Positions 37,390 through 50,175 are shown, numbered from the stretch's first letter. The stretch is 64,000 nt of DNA from Tillus elongatus (GCA_964006375.1 OZ023265.1:162080118-162144117); one strand, 5' to 3'. Notes: a model not told the origin generated them from the sequence alone. Made by a program: numbers and translations.

Positions 37390-37520
37390 GCCGAATAAGC
37401 TCAGTTAGCGAGGTGAGTAACCTCTAGAATTGGGCTACGAGGTCGCGGCTTCGAGTCCCGTATTTGTACAGTCGGTCCTTGTCACTCAAATGTGGAAAGG
37501 CCGGCTTCTGATTAGTTATG
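37390..37520 (+). repeat. tRNA-derived SINE-like sequence
   Basis: GGCCGAATAAGCTCAGTTAG (A-box-like AAGCTCAGTTAGCGAGG) and, 50 nt later, CGCGGCTTCGAGTCCC (B-box-like). Box spacing fits a Pol III internal promoter. It is followed by a non-tRNA tail (CGGTCCTTGTCACTCAAATG). No T run is visible at the right distance to be sure of the end. Confidence 0.5.
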
Positions 37521-37521
37521 G

Positions 37522-37870
37522 GTGGTGTCCTTTGTTTATATGAAAGAAAATAAGTCTACAAAAAACAAAAATTATAATCAAAGGAACATAGTTAAACGAT
37601 TTCGAGAAAATGATTGTTTTTATATAAAGGCGGATAAGGGCAATAAAGTTGTGATAATGGACAAAAGAGATTATAAAGAGCGAGTGAGTAATTCAATAGA
37701 GTCAACTAGATAGAAATCCGTTACAAAAAATGATTATCGAAGTAAAAAACAGTTTAAAAATATGTCCAAATCTTATAACAAACGATTTAGGAAGACGTTT
37801 ACAAGTTTCTAATCCTAAAGTCCCCAAAAAATGAAATTTCTAGATAAAAAAGAACGTGTAGCTTCATTTA
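37522..37870 (+). pseudogene. Penelope-like element RT, N-terminal relic
   Basis: NIVKRFRENDCFYIKADKGN, then KVVIMDKRDYKERV, then in another frame NPLQKMIIEVKNSLKICPNL and GRRLQVSNPKVPK. The KADKGNxVVIMDKxDY block followed by a basic stretch and NPKVPK (normally leading to YGLPKIHK) is the start of the Penelope RT. Frames shift near 37715 and 37845, and the rest of RT and the GIY-YIG domain are deleted. A hammerhead motif follows 220 bp downstream, as expected for the terminal repeat of this group. Confidence 0.65.
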
Positions 37871-38090
37871 AATATCTCGGTACCTTTGATTTTAAGCCCA
37901 TTATCCTTAGATTAAATAAAAGCTCATAAAAATGTCAACCAGAAGACTAAAGTAGTTCTTCAACCTCGTCCGTTCAATATAGACACAATAGACAAACGAT
38001 GGTCGCCGACAACAATTTTTTATTCGGATTAGTGCGTCTACCTAGGTGCCATATAAATACACTGTAGCGGTTGATTTTAATTTTAGAATT

Positions 38091-38146
38091 TTTCATCCTC
38101 TGATGACGCTGACGTTGTCAGTGAAACGATCGTAAGGCCTTTGAAA
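38091..38146 (+). ncRNA. Hammerhead-like motif D1 (Penelope-associated)
   Basis: CTGATGA 38100-38106; stem II GCTGAC/GTCAGT (38108-38113 with 38117-38122); GAAA 38123-38126; palindromic ACGATCGT 38126-38133; TA cleavage dinucleotide with the cut after A38134. Stem I: CCT (38097-38099) with AGG (38135-38137), outer TTTC (38091-38094) with GAAA (38143-38146). One unpaired C (38107) between core and stem II departs from the consensus. The downstream sequence TGTTGTGGTGATTTGGGTTC recurs inverted at 57551-57570. Confidence 0.6.
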
Positions 38147-38254
38147 TATGTGTTGTGGTGATTTGGGTTCTGCAAGTGTACTTATCTATATGTGTGTATA
38201 AGCTGCCCCCGTACAAGTCTAATACTTCTGGGGTACGGAGTTTGTCTACTGTGG

Positions 38255-38255
<1 letters not shown>

Positions 38256-38295
<40 letters not shown>
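38256..38295. repeat. (ATT)n microsatellite
   Basis: Thirteen ATT units, possibly the tail of the Penelope-like remnant or of an unrecognised LINE. 38296-38754 beyond it contains words like AAACACCCTCTGTATTA and TATTCCCTATACCTATA that hint at a decayed TIR of the transposon 2 group. Confidence 0.85.
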
Positions 38296-38296
<1 letters not shown>

Positions 38297-38754
38297 GTGA
38301 TTACTAAGTGTGCGCATTTTAAAATTATTTTGGACTACAGACTGCGCCAAAAATATCAAGTCAGTAGAAAGTTGGTATTTTTTATGAAACACCCTCTGTA
38401 TTACTTGAATTTTGAATTCTACGTGTAATTCTAAAACTTTCTTGTCATAGGTTTGATATATGTCAAATTTATGGTTTTTGAATCAATTAGCATTTCAGCC
38501 AAAAAATCAGATTTACAAGTATCACTTTAATATGATGTATTTTGCTAGAAAACCCTTTATATTTTGATCGAGGAAGGCAAAGTTTATGCTAGTCAAATAT
38601 GTGAGATAAAAGCGACAGGATGTTTAAAATATACGTACAAACCTGGGTAACTTGAAATTCAAAAAGATCACTTTTCAAATCGAGCACACTGCATATTTGC
38701 TCCGTTAAAGATAATCAAAACCCCACAACTTTTCAAGTATTCCCTATACCTATA

Positions 38755-41700
38755 CAGGTGTCCCACATAGACCTTCCATTAGCTGTTTCTGAAGTACGGC
38801 TCACAATTGATTTCTGAAAATTCACGCACTTGGGTTTCTCAAAATTTCCAGTTCACTGAAAATATTGACGTTAGTATGGGACTTCCGGTTATACCGGAAG
38901 TAGACCTCAACATTCTTATGTCAAATGGAAGATAGTGTTTTTTTAATTACGGATCTAGATTGCTCGTCAAATTTTATGGTAGGTTTCACTAACATGTTAT
39001 GTCATTTTTCTCAACCATTTTCGAGATATTTGACTTTTTTCAAAAATAAAAAAACATTGTCACATTTACACACCTGTATCTCTCTTATTTTTCAACCCGA
39101 AGAGTTGAAATTTAAAAGTGCAAATTCTAAAATGCTACAAAATATCTGGACTTTACTAAAGCTAGTACAAGTTAGGCAGGGTGTCCAAAATCGTGACAAC
39201 TTTAAAACCTAATAACTCTCTTATTTTTAATAGGACAGCCTATATTTTATAACGTTAGCATTCCCTATAGATATTTAAACATTATTTGCGATAAGAAATA
39301 ATTATTAGTCAGTTTATCAGGTTGCCTCGGAGATGAAAATTTTAAACGTTATCTTCCGACATAAGTAAAATATGCGACGACTTTTGAATATAACTTTTAT
39401 TTACGAGGAGTATAATCGAATTACTAACAGAAGATGACGTGTGAATGCAAAGAGATTTCCACATAAACACAGATCAACTCGTTACATGATCAGAATACCA
39501 CTAAAAAAATTCTAAGAATGGAGTCTTTCGTCCAAAATGTCATAAGAGTAAAGCATTATTAGGGAACAAAGAGATTTGTGTGTTATCACTTCACAATAAA
39601 TGTTCGAAATTTGCAACGTTCACTTCGAGGCATATTTGCGATAAGATATAATTATCAGTCAGTTTATCAAGTTGCCTAGGAGTTGACAATTTTAAACCTC
39701 ATCTTCCGACAATAAACTTAATGGTTGTACATTTGTCAATTGCATTTTAATAAAAGAGAGTATTTTCCACAATAATGGCACACTTCAAGTATTCAAACGA
39801 TGACTTTTTTTAATTTCATTATTATTTACGGGGAGTGTAATTGAATTGTTAGCAGAACATGTCGTGTGTTTGCAGAGAGATTTCCAGATAGACAAGACTA
39901 TTGAAAAATTGTTCTGAGAATGGAGCGTTTCGTTCAGAAAGTAATAAAAATAAACCGCTATTGGACAATGAAGAGATACAAATAAATGTTTTGGCATTTT
40001 TTACTGCTTATCCGCATGCGTCAATCAGAGACTGCAGTAGAAATTTGCATCTTTCAAGAGGAACTATTTACAGAATTCTAAAAATTTACAAATGGACACC
40101 ATTTTTGTTCACTTTAATAAACCATTTAGAACCTGGGGATTTTTTCCGGCGTGTAGAATTCTGCGAATGGTATCTTTTGAAAACTCAAGAAGGCGAAAAT
40201 TACTCAAGAAAAATTATATGGTGCGTTGAGTCACAATTTTCAAATAGGGGCATGTTCAATCGTCACAACAGGCACTATTGGTCGGACGAAAATTCTCACC
40301 TTACTAAAGAACGAAATTTCCAGGACTGTTGGAGTTTCAATATATTTTGCGCAGTAAAGTACAATAGAATTTTTGCCCTTAACATTTATGATGAGAACTT
40401 AACAGGTTGGTACCCATAATATTAAGCAATGCTGAATTTAATTTGCGTATTACTACATTATCTTATTAAAATATTTATTTGACTCACTGAAACTAAATTT
40501 CGAAATATGACCCTTTTATTCAAATCAGTAATAATGGTAAGATTTAAACAAAAGGTAAGAACGAATTCTAAACGTGCAGTATTCACAGGTCCTGGATATT
40601 GTCGCATTCTGCAGCAAGCAATAATAACAGCGCTGAACTCCTTGCATGAACATGAAGCTGCAGAAGTTTGATATCAACAAGATGAAGCTCCACCACATAA
40701 CTCACAGATAGTAAGCGACCTACTCCAGGAAACATTTGAAGACAGATGGATAGCTAACGGTGGTCCTCATCGTTGGCCGACCCGCTCACCAGACTTGACT
40801 CCACTAGATGTTAGTATCTGGGCGTGAATTAAGAACAAAGTTTACCAGGAACCACCTACTACAAAACAAGATATGATAGCTAGAGTATTAGAGGCCTTCA
40901 ACGCAAGATTACCTTTCTCGAGCCACCGGTACCATCATTAAAAAAAGGGCCATCAAATGCCTCGAAGAGAACGGTGCAAATTTCGAACATTTATTGTGAA
41001 GTGATAACACACAAATCTCTTTGTTCTCTAATAATGCTTTACTCTTATGAAATTTTGGACGAAACACTCCATTCTTAGAATGGATGATGAATGATCATGT
41101 AACGAGTTGAGCTGTGTTTATGTGGAAATCTCTTTGCAACCACACGGCATCTTCTGTTAATAATTCGATTATACTCATCGTAAATAAAAGTTATATTCAA
41201 AAGTCATCGCATATTTTACTTATGTTGGACGATGACGTTTAAAATTTTCATCTCATAGGCAACCTGATAAACTGACTAATAATTATTTCTTATCGCAAAT
41301 AATGTTTAAATATCTTCAAATCGGTGAGACTTAGGTATAGGGAATGCTGATACCAATCGAAATAACAATAAAAAGTACATGAACTAACGTTATAAAATAT
41401 AGGGTGTTCTATTTAAAATACGAGTGTTGTTAGGTTGTAATGATTGACCGGTCTATTTCGGACACCCTGTCTAACTTGTACTAGCTTTAGTAAAGTCCAA
41501 ATATTATATGGCATTTTAGAATTTGCACTTTAAAATTTCAACTCTTCAGGCTGAAAAAGAAGAGAGATACAGGTGTGTAAATATGACAATGTTTTTTAAG
41601 AAAAAGTCAAATATCTCGAAAATTGTTGAGAAAAATGACATAACATATTAGTGAAACCTACCATAAAATTTGACTAGAAATCTAGATCCGTAATAAAAAA

Positions 41701-41791
41701 CACTATCTTCCATTTGAAATAAGAAAGTTGACGTCTACTTCCGGTATTACCGGAAGTCCCATACTAACGTCTATATTTTCAGTGAACTGGA
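38755..41791 (+). mobile_element. Tc1/mariner-like DNA transposon 3, right end cut off
   Basis: Left end CAGGTGTCCCACATAGACCT. The long left arm (38755 to about 39627) pairs with about 40957-41791. The right arm lacks its outer ~125 bp because a family A retrozyme-like unit abuts it at 41792. The arm pairing includes the last ~40 bp of transposase coding sequence. It shares the subterminal words CATTCCCTATA and ACACCCTGT with transposon 2. Confidence 0.8.
39775..40999 (+). pseudogene. DD41D-type transposase of transposon 3 (with intron-like insert)
   Basis: Starts MAHFKYSNDDFF at 39775, with stops and shifts up to 39900, then a clean stretch to 40405. The first catalytic Asp is lost: IIWTDEAKF in the relative reads IIWCVESQF. 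The frame is interrupted by 183 nt (40406-40588) with GT...AG ends; removing it restores NLTGPGYCRIL in frame. Downstream, QQDEAPPH and SPDLTPLD keep the second and third Asp with 41 residues between. A TGA follows at WA*IKN. It ends FEHLL at 40999. Dead. Confidence 0.8.
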
Positions 41792-42116
41792 ATGGGCCAG
41801 GGCTGACAATTTACAAAATTGTTAGTTGGTTGTATACAGTATTTATTTTGTAACACTTTGTGTTATTTAGAGCTGGTGTGACAACATACTACTTGGTTTC
41901 ACAACTAGGTGGCGGCACGTTGCTTCGTGTCTCACCACTCACTTAGTGTTGGAAGGCTGGCTACCATAGCCATTTTACTTTATAGGTGTATTTTCGCTAC
42001 AATTAGCATGCCGTACTGAAGTGCTCTAATTAGAGCGAAACCGTTCTACGGTTCTAATTGTGGCGAGAAACCGTTCTACGGTTCTAATTGTGGCGAGAAT
42101 ACATCTAGCCTTACAA
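41792..42116 (+). mobile_element. Retrozyme-like unit, family A, copy 2
   Basis: A single ~310-bp unit, starting AATGGGCCAGGGCTGACAAT and ending with hammerhead A3 plus a 30-bp tandem duplication (GAAACCGTTCTACGGTTCTA repeated at 42038 and 42068). Its start coincides exactly with the truncation of transposon 3. Confidence 0.6.
42000..42060 (+). ncRNA. Degenerate hammerhead motif A3
   Basis: Same fold as A2: stem I CAATTA/TAATTG and CCGTA/TACGG, stem II GCTCT/AGAGC. The core reads CTGAAGT (42016-42022), losing the last A, and ACCGGTC is ACCGTTC, which destroys the stem III palindrome. Predicted inactive. Confidence 0.65.
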
Positions 42117-42274
42117 TAAAGTTATTCTGATGATATATGGTACATTGTTTATACCATATAGGTTATACTGGCAACCAAATTTCATGCCTGCTTTCGTTAA
42201 AAGAAAAGACATATTTGCTATTAAAAACATTTTAATGAAAATTTACTACCATAACGCACTTGCTGCGTTCAGAC
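42117..42274 (-). mobile_element. MITE, TCTGGACGCAGC family, half copy
   Basis: Ends TACCATAACGCACTTGCTGC then GTTCAGA. The other half is missing where it meets the family A unit. Confidence 0.65.
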
Positions 42275-42461
42275 TTCTTTAAATTCGCTACTATAACATA
42301 ACGCAATGGTCGAAGTTTTGTTTGATAACTCAATATCAAAACTAGAACCGTAAGCATTTTAAACAAGCCAACAAGACACAGTTATTACATCTATTTTATT
42401 AGACACCTTTCTCACAGTCTATTGTATTTTTTGTGTGTAATCATCGTTTCTTTCATTTCAG

Positions 42462-42516
42462 CTCAGATGCCGGAGGAAATAAGAAGCTGGCAAAGAGCGA
42501 CAAGACACAAGATTAG
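42462..42516 (+). other. Candidate host exon, plus strand
   Basis: The strong acceptor CGTTTCTTTCATTTCAG precedes 55 open nt (QMPEEIRSWQRATRHKIR) and a possible donor AG|GTAGAA. It is the most exon-like short piece outside the minus-strand gene, with no matching partner exon in view, and could be chance. Confidence 0.25.
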
Positions 42517-43326
42517 GTAGAAAAACAAAACACATTCGCCACCTGATCTCGGCCATTAGGGTAGATCCAGAAAACGGGGTCAAAACCATCTTGAAGTGGC
42601 GTTTCCAGGTCCTATACCTTCCACGTGTGACAAGCACTACTAGAAAGTAGATATAGCCACTCTCTTTAAGGAGGGAAAGAGACCGGAAATGTTAGGAGAG
42701 GAGAGGAGAGAGTAAACCGATGTTCAGCCCTCGTGTAATGCAGGAAATAGAGTGATTATTCTGCACACGCTTCCGCCTAAATCAAATAGCAAATAGCGTT
42801 GATATTTCGATTATCCTGGAATGGGGTCAGATCTGTATACAGGGAGGGATTAGCACACATCTATAACAAAATATGCAGGATACCAATATATCTCAAAGCT
42901 AGAAAATTCACAAATAAATGCTTAAATTCTGTTAACCATCCGTTAAATGCGCTGGGTCTGACATTATATCTTAAAAAGGCAAATTTCTTATAAAACATTC
43001 ATCCCACGCAACTCATATTACAGGTACCTTCGTAGGGAGGGTCATATTAGAGATCTCTGTAATCAATAGAAGAATTATGTTCACGGCGGTGTTGAAAGAT
43101 GGCGCTCTGGTCTGTCAGACCCAAGGCATCCATTATTGTAAGTCACGTGACGTATTTAACGTTCAGTTTATTGCTGTAAGTCGAGTTCATTGTGTGAGTA
43201 TTAGTGAATTTTCGTAGAAAAAATAGGGAGATCCCGACTTTTGAAGTTTGAAAATTTTTTTGCAAATGAGCGCGAACTAGGACCCCTAGAACCCATATCT
43301 GGGGTCAGCAGTGCTCTTCGGATACT
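42517..43326. other. Mostly unassigned; TA-carrier end at its right
   Basis: A GAGGAGAGGAGAG patch lies near 42695. 43195-43310 carries the carrier end block (AGTGAATTTTCGTAGAAAAA, then GCGAACTAGGACCCCTAGAA). Nothing else recognised. Confidence 0.4.
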
Positions 43327-43470
43327 TTTTTTTTATATTTCAACAACACACCACGAGGGCTTACTGCCTAAATACTATCGTACCGTGGGTGTCGACAAAA
43401 AGGAAAGAGGCAACTAGTTAATTCTAGACTTGGAGGTTTTGCTCCTCGGAGCAGTGCCCGTGCAGATATC

Positions 43471-43501
<31 letters not shown>

Positions 43502-44340
43502 TCACCAACTGCACGTCGGTGGGCAAGGAATGGCAGCCTTTGGGTGAGGGTAGGGTCACCGATGAGAAGTATAGCTCTCTTCTCAATTGAGTCCAGGATA
43601 GCGAGTGTAGAAGTGGCAGCGGCACCCCAGATGTGGGAGCAGTATTCGAGGTTTGGCCTTATTTGTGAAGTATATAAGGTATAGAGATTAGCTGGTGAAA
43701 AGTATTTGCGAGCCCGGAAGAGGAAACCTAATTTCTTAGCAGCCGCTTCTGCAATTTATGTGACATGTTGGTGCCAATTGAGATTTAGGTTCACAGAAAT
43801 GCCAACAAGTGAAAATGACTCATTACTTTGAATAACTTGGTTGTTCATTGTGAAGGGTCTAGGGCTGGTGTATCTCTTATGAGATAGCAAGCAAGACTGA
43901 TCTTTGGTGGAGTTGAATTGTACAAGATTTATACTTCCCCGGTCTAATATTTTTTGGAGATCCACAGAGACTGAACCCTCCATCAGTCTACGATCCTCAT
44001 CTAATTGGGCTAAAGAGACATGCTTAGAATATTGTATATTTGAGTGGAGGGTGCTGTCGTCCGCGTAACTGTGAACTGGGTTGGATGTGCTAGAGAGGAG
44101 GTCATTGACGTGGAGAAGAAACAAAGTAAGGGCTAAAGCTGAACCTTGAGGGACTCCTGCATTAACTGGATACAGTTTAGAGGAATGACCATCCACGACA
44201 ACAGAAATTCTCCGGTTGGAGAGGAAATTTACTGTCCAGGTACAGAGTTTTGGTGGTAGGCCATAGGCCGGAAGATTATTAAGCAGCGCTGCGTGTCAGA
44301 CCTGGTCGAATGCTTTGGATATGTCTAGAGCGACAATCTG

Positions 44341-44578
44341 GTATATATAAATGATCTTAAGCTGATGGCCTCCACAAAGAACCACCTGGAATAACTCCTT
44401 AAAATCGTGGAAGTGTTTTCCAAAGATATTGACATGCAGTTTGGGCTTGACAAATGTCGCACCTTATGTGTAGTCAGAGGGAAGATACCACCAGGTGTAT
44501 AGGAAATTCAGAACGGCTACAAAATTGCCTCGATGGACGTGGAGTGTTATAAATACCTGGAAATACAGCAAGCGAGGA
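44341..44578 (+). mobile_element. Fragment of a second, R4/Dong-like RT inside LINE copy C
   Basis: Plus-strand frame: YINDLKLMASTKNHLE, LLKIVEVFSKDIDMQFGLDK, then CRTLCVVRGKIPPGV, ending YKYLEIQQARN. The I-DLKL-A...L...FS-DI-M-FGLDKC order is that of the R4/Dong/NeSL-like RTs, a different lineage and the opposite strand. The flanks repeat a ~64-bp LINE segment (about 44278-44341 and 44580-44643). Confidence 0.65.
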
Positions 44579-45751
44579 ATTAAGCAGCGCTGCGTGCCAG
44601 ACCTGGTCGAACGCTTTGGATATGTCTAGAGCGACAATCTGGGATTCACCGTGTAGTTCCACAGGCTTGCTCCAAGAATGGGTGACAAAGGAAAGGAGGT
44701 CGGCAGTTGATCTGCGCTGACGGAATTCATACTGCCTGTCGTGGACCAGACTGTGTTTTTCAAGAAATTTTAGCAATTCCGTCTTTATATACTTTTCCAT
44801 CACTTTAGAGACGACTGAAAGGAGAGAAATAGACCTGTAGTTGCTAGGAAGCGCTTTGGATCCTTTCTTGTGGACGGGTTGTACTCGAGCAGTTTTGCAG
44901 TTATTAGGGAATGTGCATCTATTGTAAGATGTCTGAAACAGACGATTCAGGACAGGAGCAAGTTCTGGTGCGCATTTTTTGAGAACAATTGCTGGAATCA
45001 CTTCAAGGCCAGAGGCTTTCCTGATATTAAGAGAAGAGAGCATCTTTCGTACTTTTTTAGTTTTGAAAATGATATCCGTCATTTTATGCGCGACATTGGG
45101 GACTGTTGGTGGTTGAACATTTGGAGGTGAGTTGAGAGTAGAATTACCGGCCAACAATGAGGCAACAAGTTCAGCCTTGTCTAGGGCGGTAGAAACAGTT
45201 TCATCCCTTGAAACAAGAGGTAGGAACGTGCTCTTGCAGAAATTATTCCCAATAAATTTAAGAGTCCAGAAGGGTTTGCTGCCGTTGGATCTTGAGAGGA
45301 CTTTGTTTTTGATGTGGTTATTAAACAAGGTTTTTGCCTGAGAAAGAATGCGGACATAGCGGTTTCTTGCGTCGTTAAATGCTTGACGGTTTTCTTGACT
45401 GCGATTGTGTAGAAGCGGACTGATGTCTTATATCATTAAGGTTTCGTAGTAAGGAGATCCAAGAGATTTGAGCTGTGTGTTGGGATGTGAGGAAAGTAAG
45501 TAGATTGCTGAACGATATTGGCTAAAGAATTTCTGACTGCGAAGGCCTCCGCTGCTCTCCCTTGTGGATCGGTTTTTGAAGATCCTAGCCATTTCTTATT
45601 ATGGACATTGAAGTCACCAAGAATAGTTACCTCGGAAGAAGGATATTCAGAAATCAGATGGTCGGTTTTTTCAGAAAGGTAGTCGAAGAGCTGGACAAAG
45701 TTGTTGTCAGAAGGTGACCGGTAAATGTAACAGATGAATTTAGTTGCAGCT

Positions 45752-45753
<2 letters not shown>

Positions 45754-45826
<73 letters not shown>
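45754..45826. repeat. (GA)n expansion, second site in LINE copy C
   Basis: 73 bp of GA at the position where copy B has only CTGAGAGAGAGTTTC (about 27591). Confidence 0.95.
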
Positions 45827-45829
<3 letters not shown>

Positions 45830-46079
45830 CATCCAAAGTATGTCTTTTCTTCCAGCTTCCAAATTGGGGAGTCTGGTGCAGGGTAGATTGCTACGGACGT
45901 ATGTGCACACATCTCCATGCAATCTAAAGGAAGTAAGGAAATTAAGGTGATTAGTGGCTGTTTTGGCACTGATTTGGATTTTGGTGAGGAAGGTGAGAAA
46001 TGGTGGACGGAGTTTAGGTTAGAATTTAGGCCACATATATTCGAAAAGGATATGTTAAATCTTGATGCCGGCGCCTCCC

Positions 46080-46929
46080 AGCTGGACATCCTGTATTCTT
46101 GCACACTGTGCACTTTCACACAGCCACTTTTTGCGCGACTAAAATCTGGATTTTTCCTTTTTTTTAGAATTTTTTCTAGGATTGCGTATATGTTTTCTTA
46201 CTGTCCATAAAATATCTCAAAATTTACTTATTGATATAGTTTAATATCTATAAAATAGGGATCCATCTATGTAGTGTAAAGTATTTTATTCAGCAGCAGA
46301 TAGAAGATAGCAGGTGTGCCGTTAGAATATGAATTATTGATTTGGTCATGTCGCACATGATTGTTGAAATTTAAAATTGAATAATAGCGTGTTCAAATAT
46401 GGAGTTCTGAAAACTAGCGTCTCAGATGTGTAATGCCCGATACAGCGAACGTCACTTGAATTATTCACTATCAGATTAAATTTACGCCCTCTTTCTTACC
46501 AGCATTTCCAATACTTCTCATTTCAAATGGTATATCGGAAATTTCCAGTAAAACCAGGAATACAAGATTGCAAGTCATTCTCTACAGGCATTGCAATTGT
46601 TAATATTGAAGTTTCTACAAGTAGGACAAATTTCGCCGATCTAAAAATATTTCGTTCTTGTCTATTATAGGAAAATGACAGTATAATAATTTACAAAACG
46701 TATGTTTTATTATTTTTTTCACCAACATACAAAAAAACTAACTTATGTGGAGCTTGGCGTTTTCCATTTCATTGTCACGTTCCCTAAGATATCATCTCTA
46801 CGAAATTTATTTCTTTTTAATTCCAGAAAAACTCAAAGGTAAGTTTTGTATATTTTTGGATTATTCTTGTAAAAGTTTTCGTTGGTTAAGATCCAATACC
46901 CAATATTTCTGTGAATACCATACACGATT
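46080..46929. other. Unassigned AT-rich stretch
   Basis: No protein, RNA or repeat structure recognised. Confidence 0.4.
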
Positions 46930-47365
<436 letters not shown>

Positions 47366-47676
47366 ATTATTATTTATTGTTATTAATTCAAATTATACAT
47401 TATGTCATACAAAAAAGCTATGCTTGTGCTTGCATTGGGACACGATTTTGAACACGCTCTCCCTAAACATGTAAATGTCAAATTATTTTGCTCTTGTCAC
47501 TTTTTGATTTTAACTTAGTTTTCTTCAGCTGCGATTTCTATTCCCACCAACATTCCTGCTGCAACCATATATATATTTAGAATCCATTTGATACAAAAAC
47601 CATTCCTTCTTTCAAACGAAAACTTCACACAACAAACATTATTCTGTAGTACTAACATTTTGACACACTTTATATG

Positions 47677-47841
<165 letters not shown>

Positions 47842-47969
47842 AGTGAATTTTCCTAAAAAAATTCACTAATGAGGAGATCTCGACTTTCGAATTTTGAAAA
47901 AATTTCTTCAAATGAGCGCTATTTAGGACCCCCGGAACGCAAATCCGAGGTCAGTTTCAGACTTTATAT

Positions 47970-48065
<96 letters not shown>

Positions 48066-48823
48066 GTGTCACACCTATAACTTAAAAAATAATGGACCGA
48101 TTTTGATAAAATTTGGCACATACCTTCCTTTTGCAAGTCGCTTGGATAAGTTCGTTAGCCAGGAAAATCCGCCGAGGTTTTCCCGGAAAATTTTGTGTTT
48201 TCTTTCGAAAAAAAATTATATCTCCAAAATTAACAAAGGAAGGGCAACCAAATTTCATACGAGGGTTTATATCATTAGAGGCAAGTCACCTACCAAAATT
48301 TAGCTCCGTAGGTTAAATGACAAAAAACTTACAGGCATTCAAAGAAAAATAAATTTGGGTTCTCCTCAAAACGTCAAAATCGCGATTTTAAACGTCAAAA
48401 TTGGTGAGTACCTTCCTTTTGCAAGTGGCTTGGATATGTTCGTTATCCAGGAAAATCCGACGAGGTTTTCCCGGAAAATTTTGTGTTTTCTTTCGAAATA
48501 AATTTATATCTCCAAAATTAACAAAGTAAGGGCAACCAAATTTTATACGCGGGTTTATATCATTATAAGCAAGTTGCCTACCAAAATTTAGCTCTATAGG
48601 TCAAAAGACAAAAAAGTTATAGGCATTTAAACAAAAATAAATTGGGGTTTTTCACAAAACGTCAAAGTTGCGATTTAAACGTCAAAATTGGCAACATTTA
48701 GGAAAAGAACTTGAATCTAATACGGGCTATGGAAATAAAATGTCTTAAGAAGAATGTTTTACAAACCCTGAAGTCTTAGTTTCAACCGTCATTGTCCTTC
48801 ATTTTTAACAGACTTCAAAAAAC
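47842..48823 (-). repeat. TA-carrier, nearly complete
   Basis: Starts with the inverted-repeat end AGTGAATTTTCCTAAAAAAA then TTCACTAATGAGGAGATCTC, then the AGGACCCCCGGAACGC block and (TA)n at 47972-48061. Two tandem body units follow (about 48062-48400 and 48400-48700), each with GGATAAGTTCGTTAGCCAGG-type, TTTTCCCGGAAAATTTTGTG and GGCAACCAAATTT words. Confidence 0.7.
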
Positions 48824-49136
48824 TCTGGACGCAGCAAGTGCGTTATGGTAGTGAATTTTCATAAAACTATTTTTTAATAGCAATAATGTGTTTTTTTAAG
48901 AAAGCAGGCATCAAATTTGGTTACCAGTATAATCTATATAGTAAAAACAATGTGCCATGTTTCATCAAAATAACTTTATTGTTTGAAAATGTACAAAAAT
49001 TTCCGAAAGTTAACTTAAAGTGTTCCCGAAAAAACTCGTTTCTTGGTCAACCTTATAGGTTAATAGCAAATTGAGCTATTCAAATATTAAGCATTTGATC
49101 AAAATTCGCGACCATAACGCACTTACTGCGTCCAGA
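48824..49136 (+). mobile_element. MITE, TCTGGACGCAGC family, copy 6
   Basis: 313 bp, ends TCTGGACGCAGCAAGTGCGT and AACGCACTTACTGCGTCCAG. Very similar to copy 5 (32173-32486), including the following CTTACAAACATGCATTATAT. Confidence 0.82.

Positions 49137-50175
<1,039 letters not shown>

Larger units (their letters stand above)
43327..46079 (-). pseudogene. Jockey/CR1-like LINE copy C, chimeric
   Basis: Minus strand; 3' tail T run at 43327-43334, 5' truncation at 46079. The RT frame is readable as NAGVPQGSALALTLFLLHVN, YADDSTLHS, LDISKAFDQVWHAALLN and RTARVQPVHKKGSKALPSNY-like pieces; the endonuclease is reduced to FSNICGLNSNLNSVHHF. A 238-bp foreign RT fragment interrupts it at 44341-44578, and two (GA)n expansions (43475-43501, 45754-45826) break the frame. 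Not functional. Confidence 0.85.
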
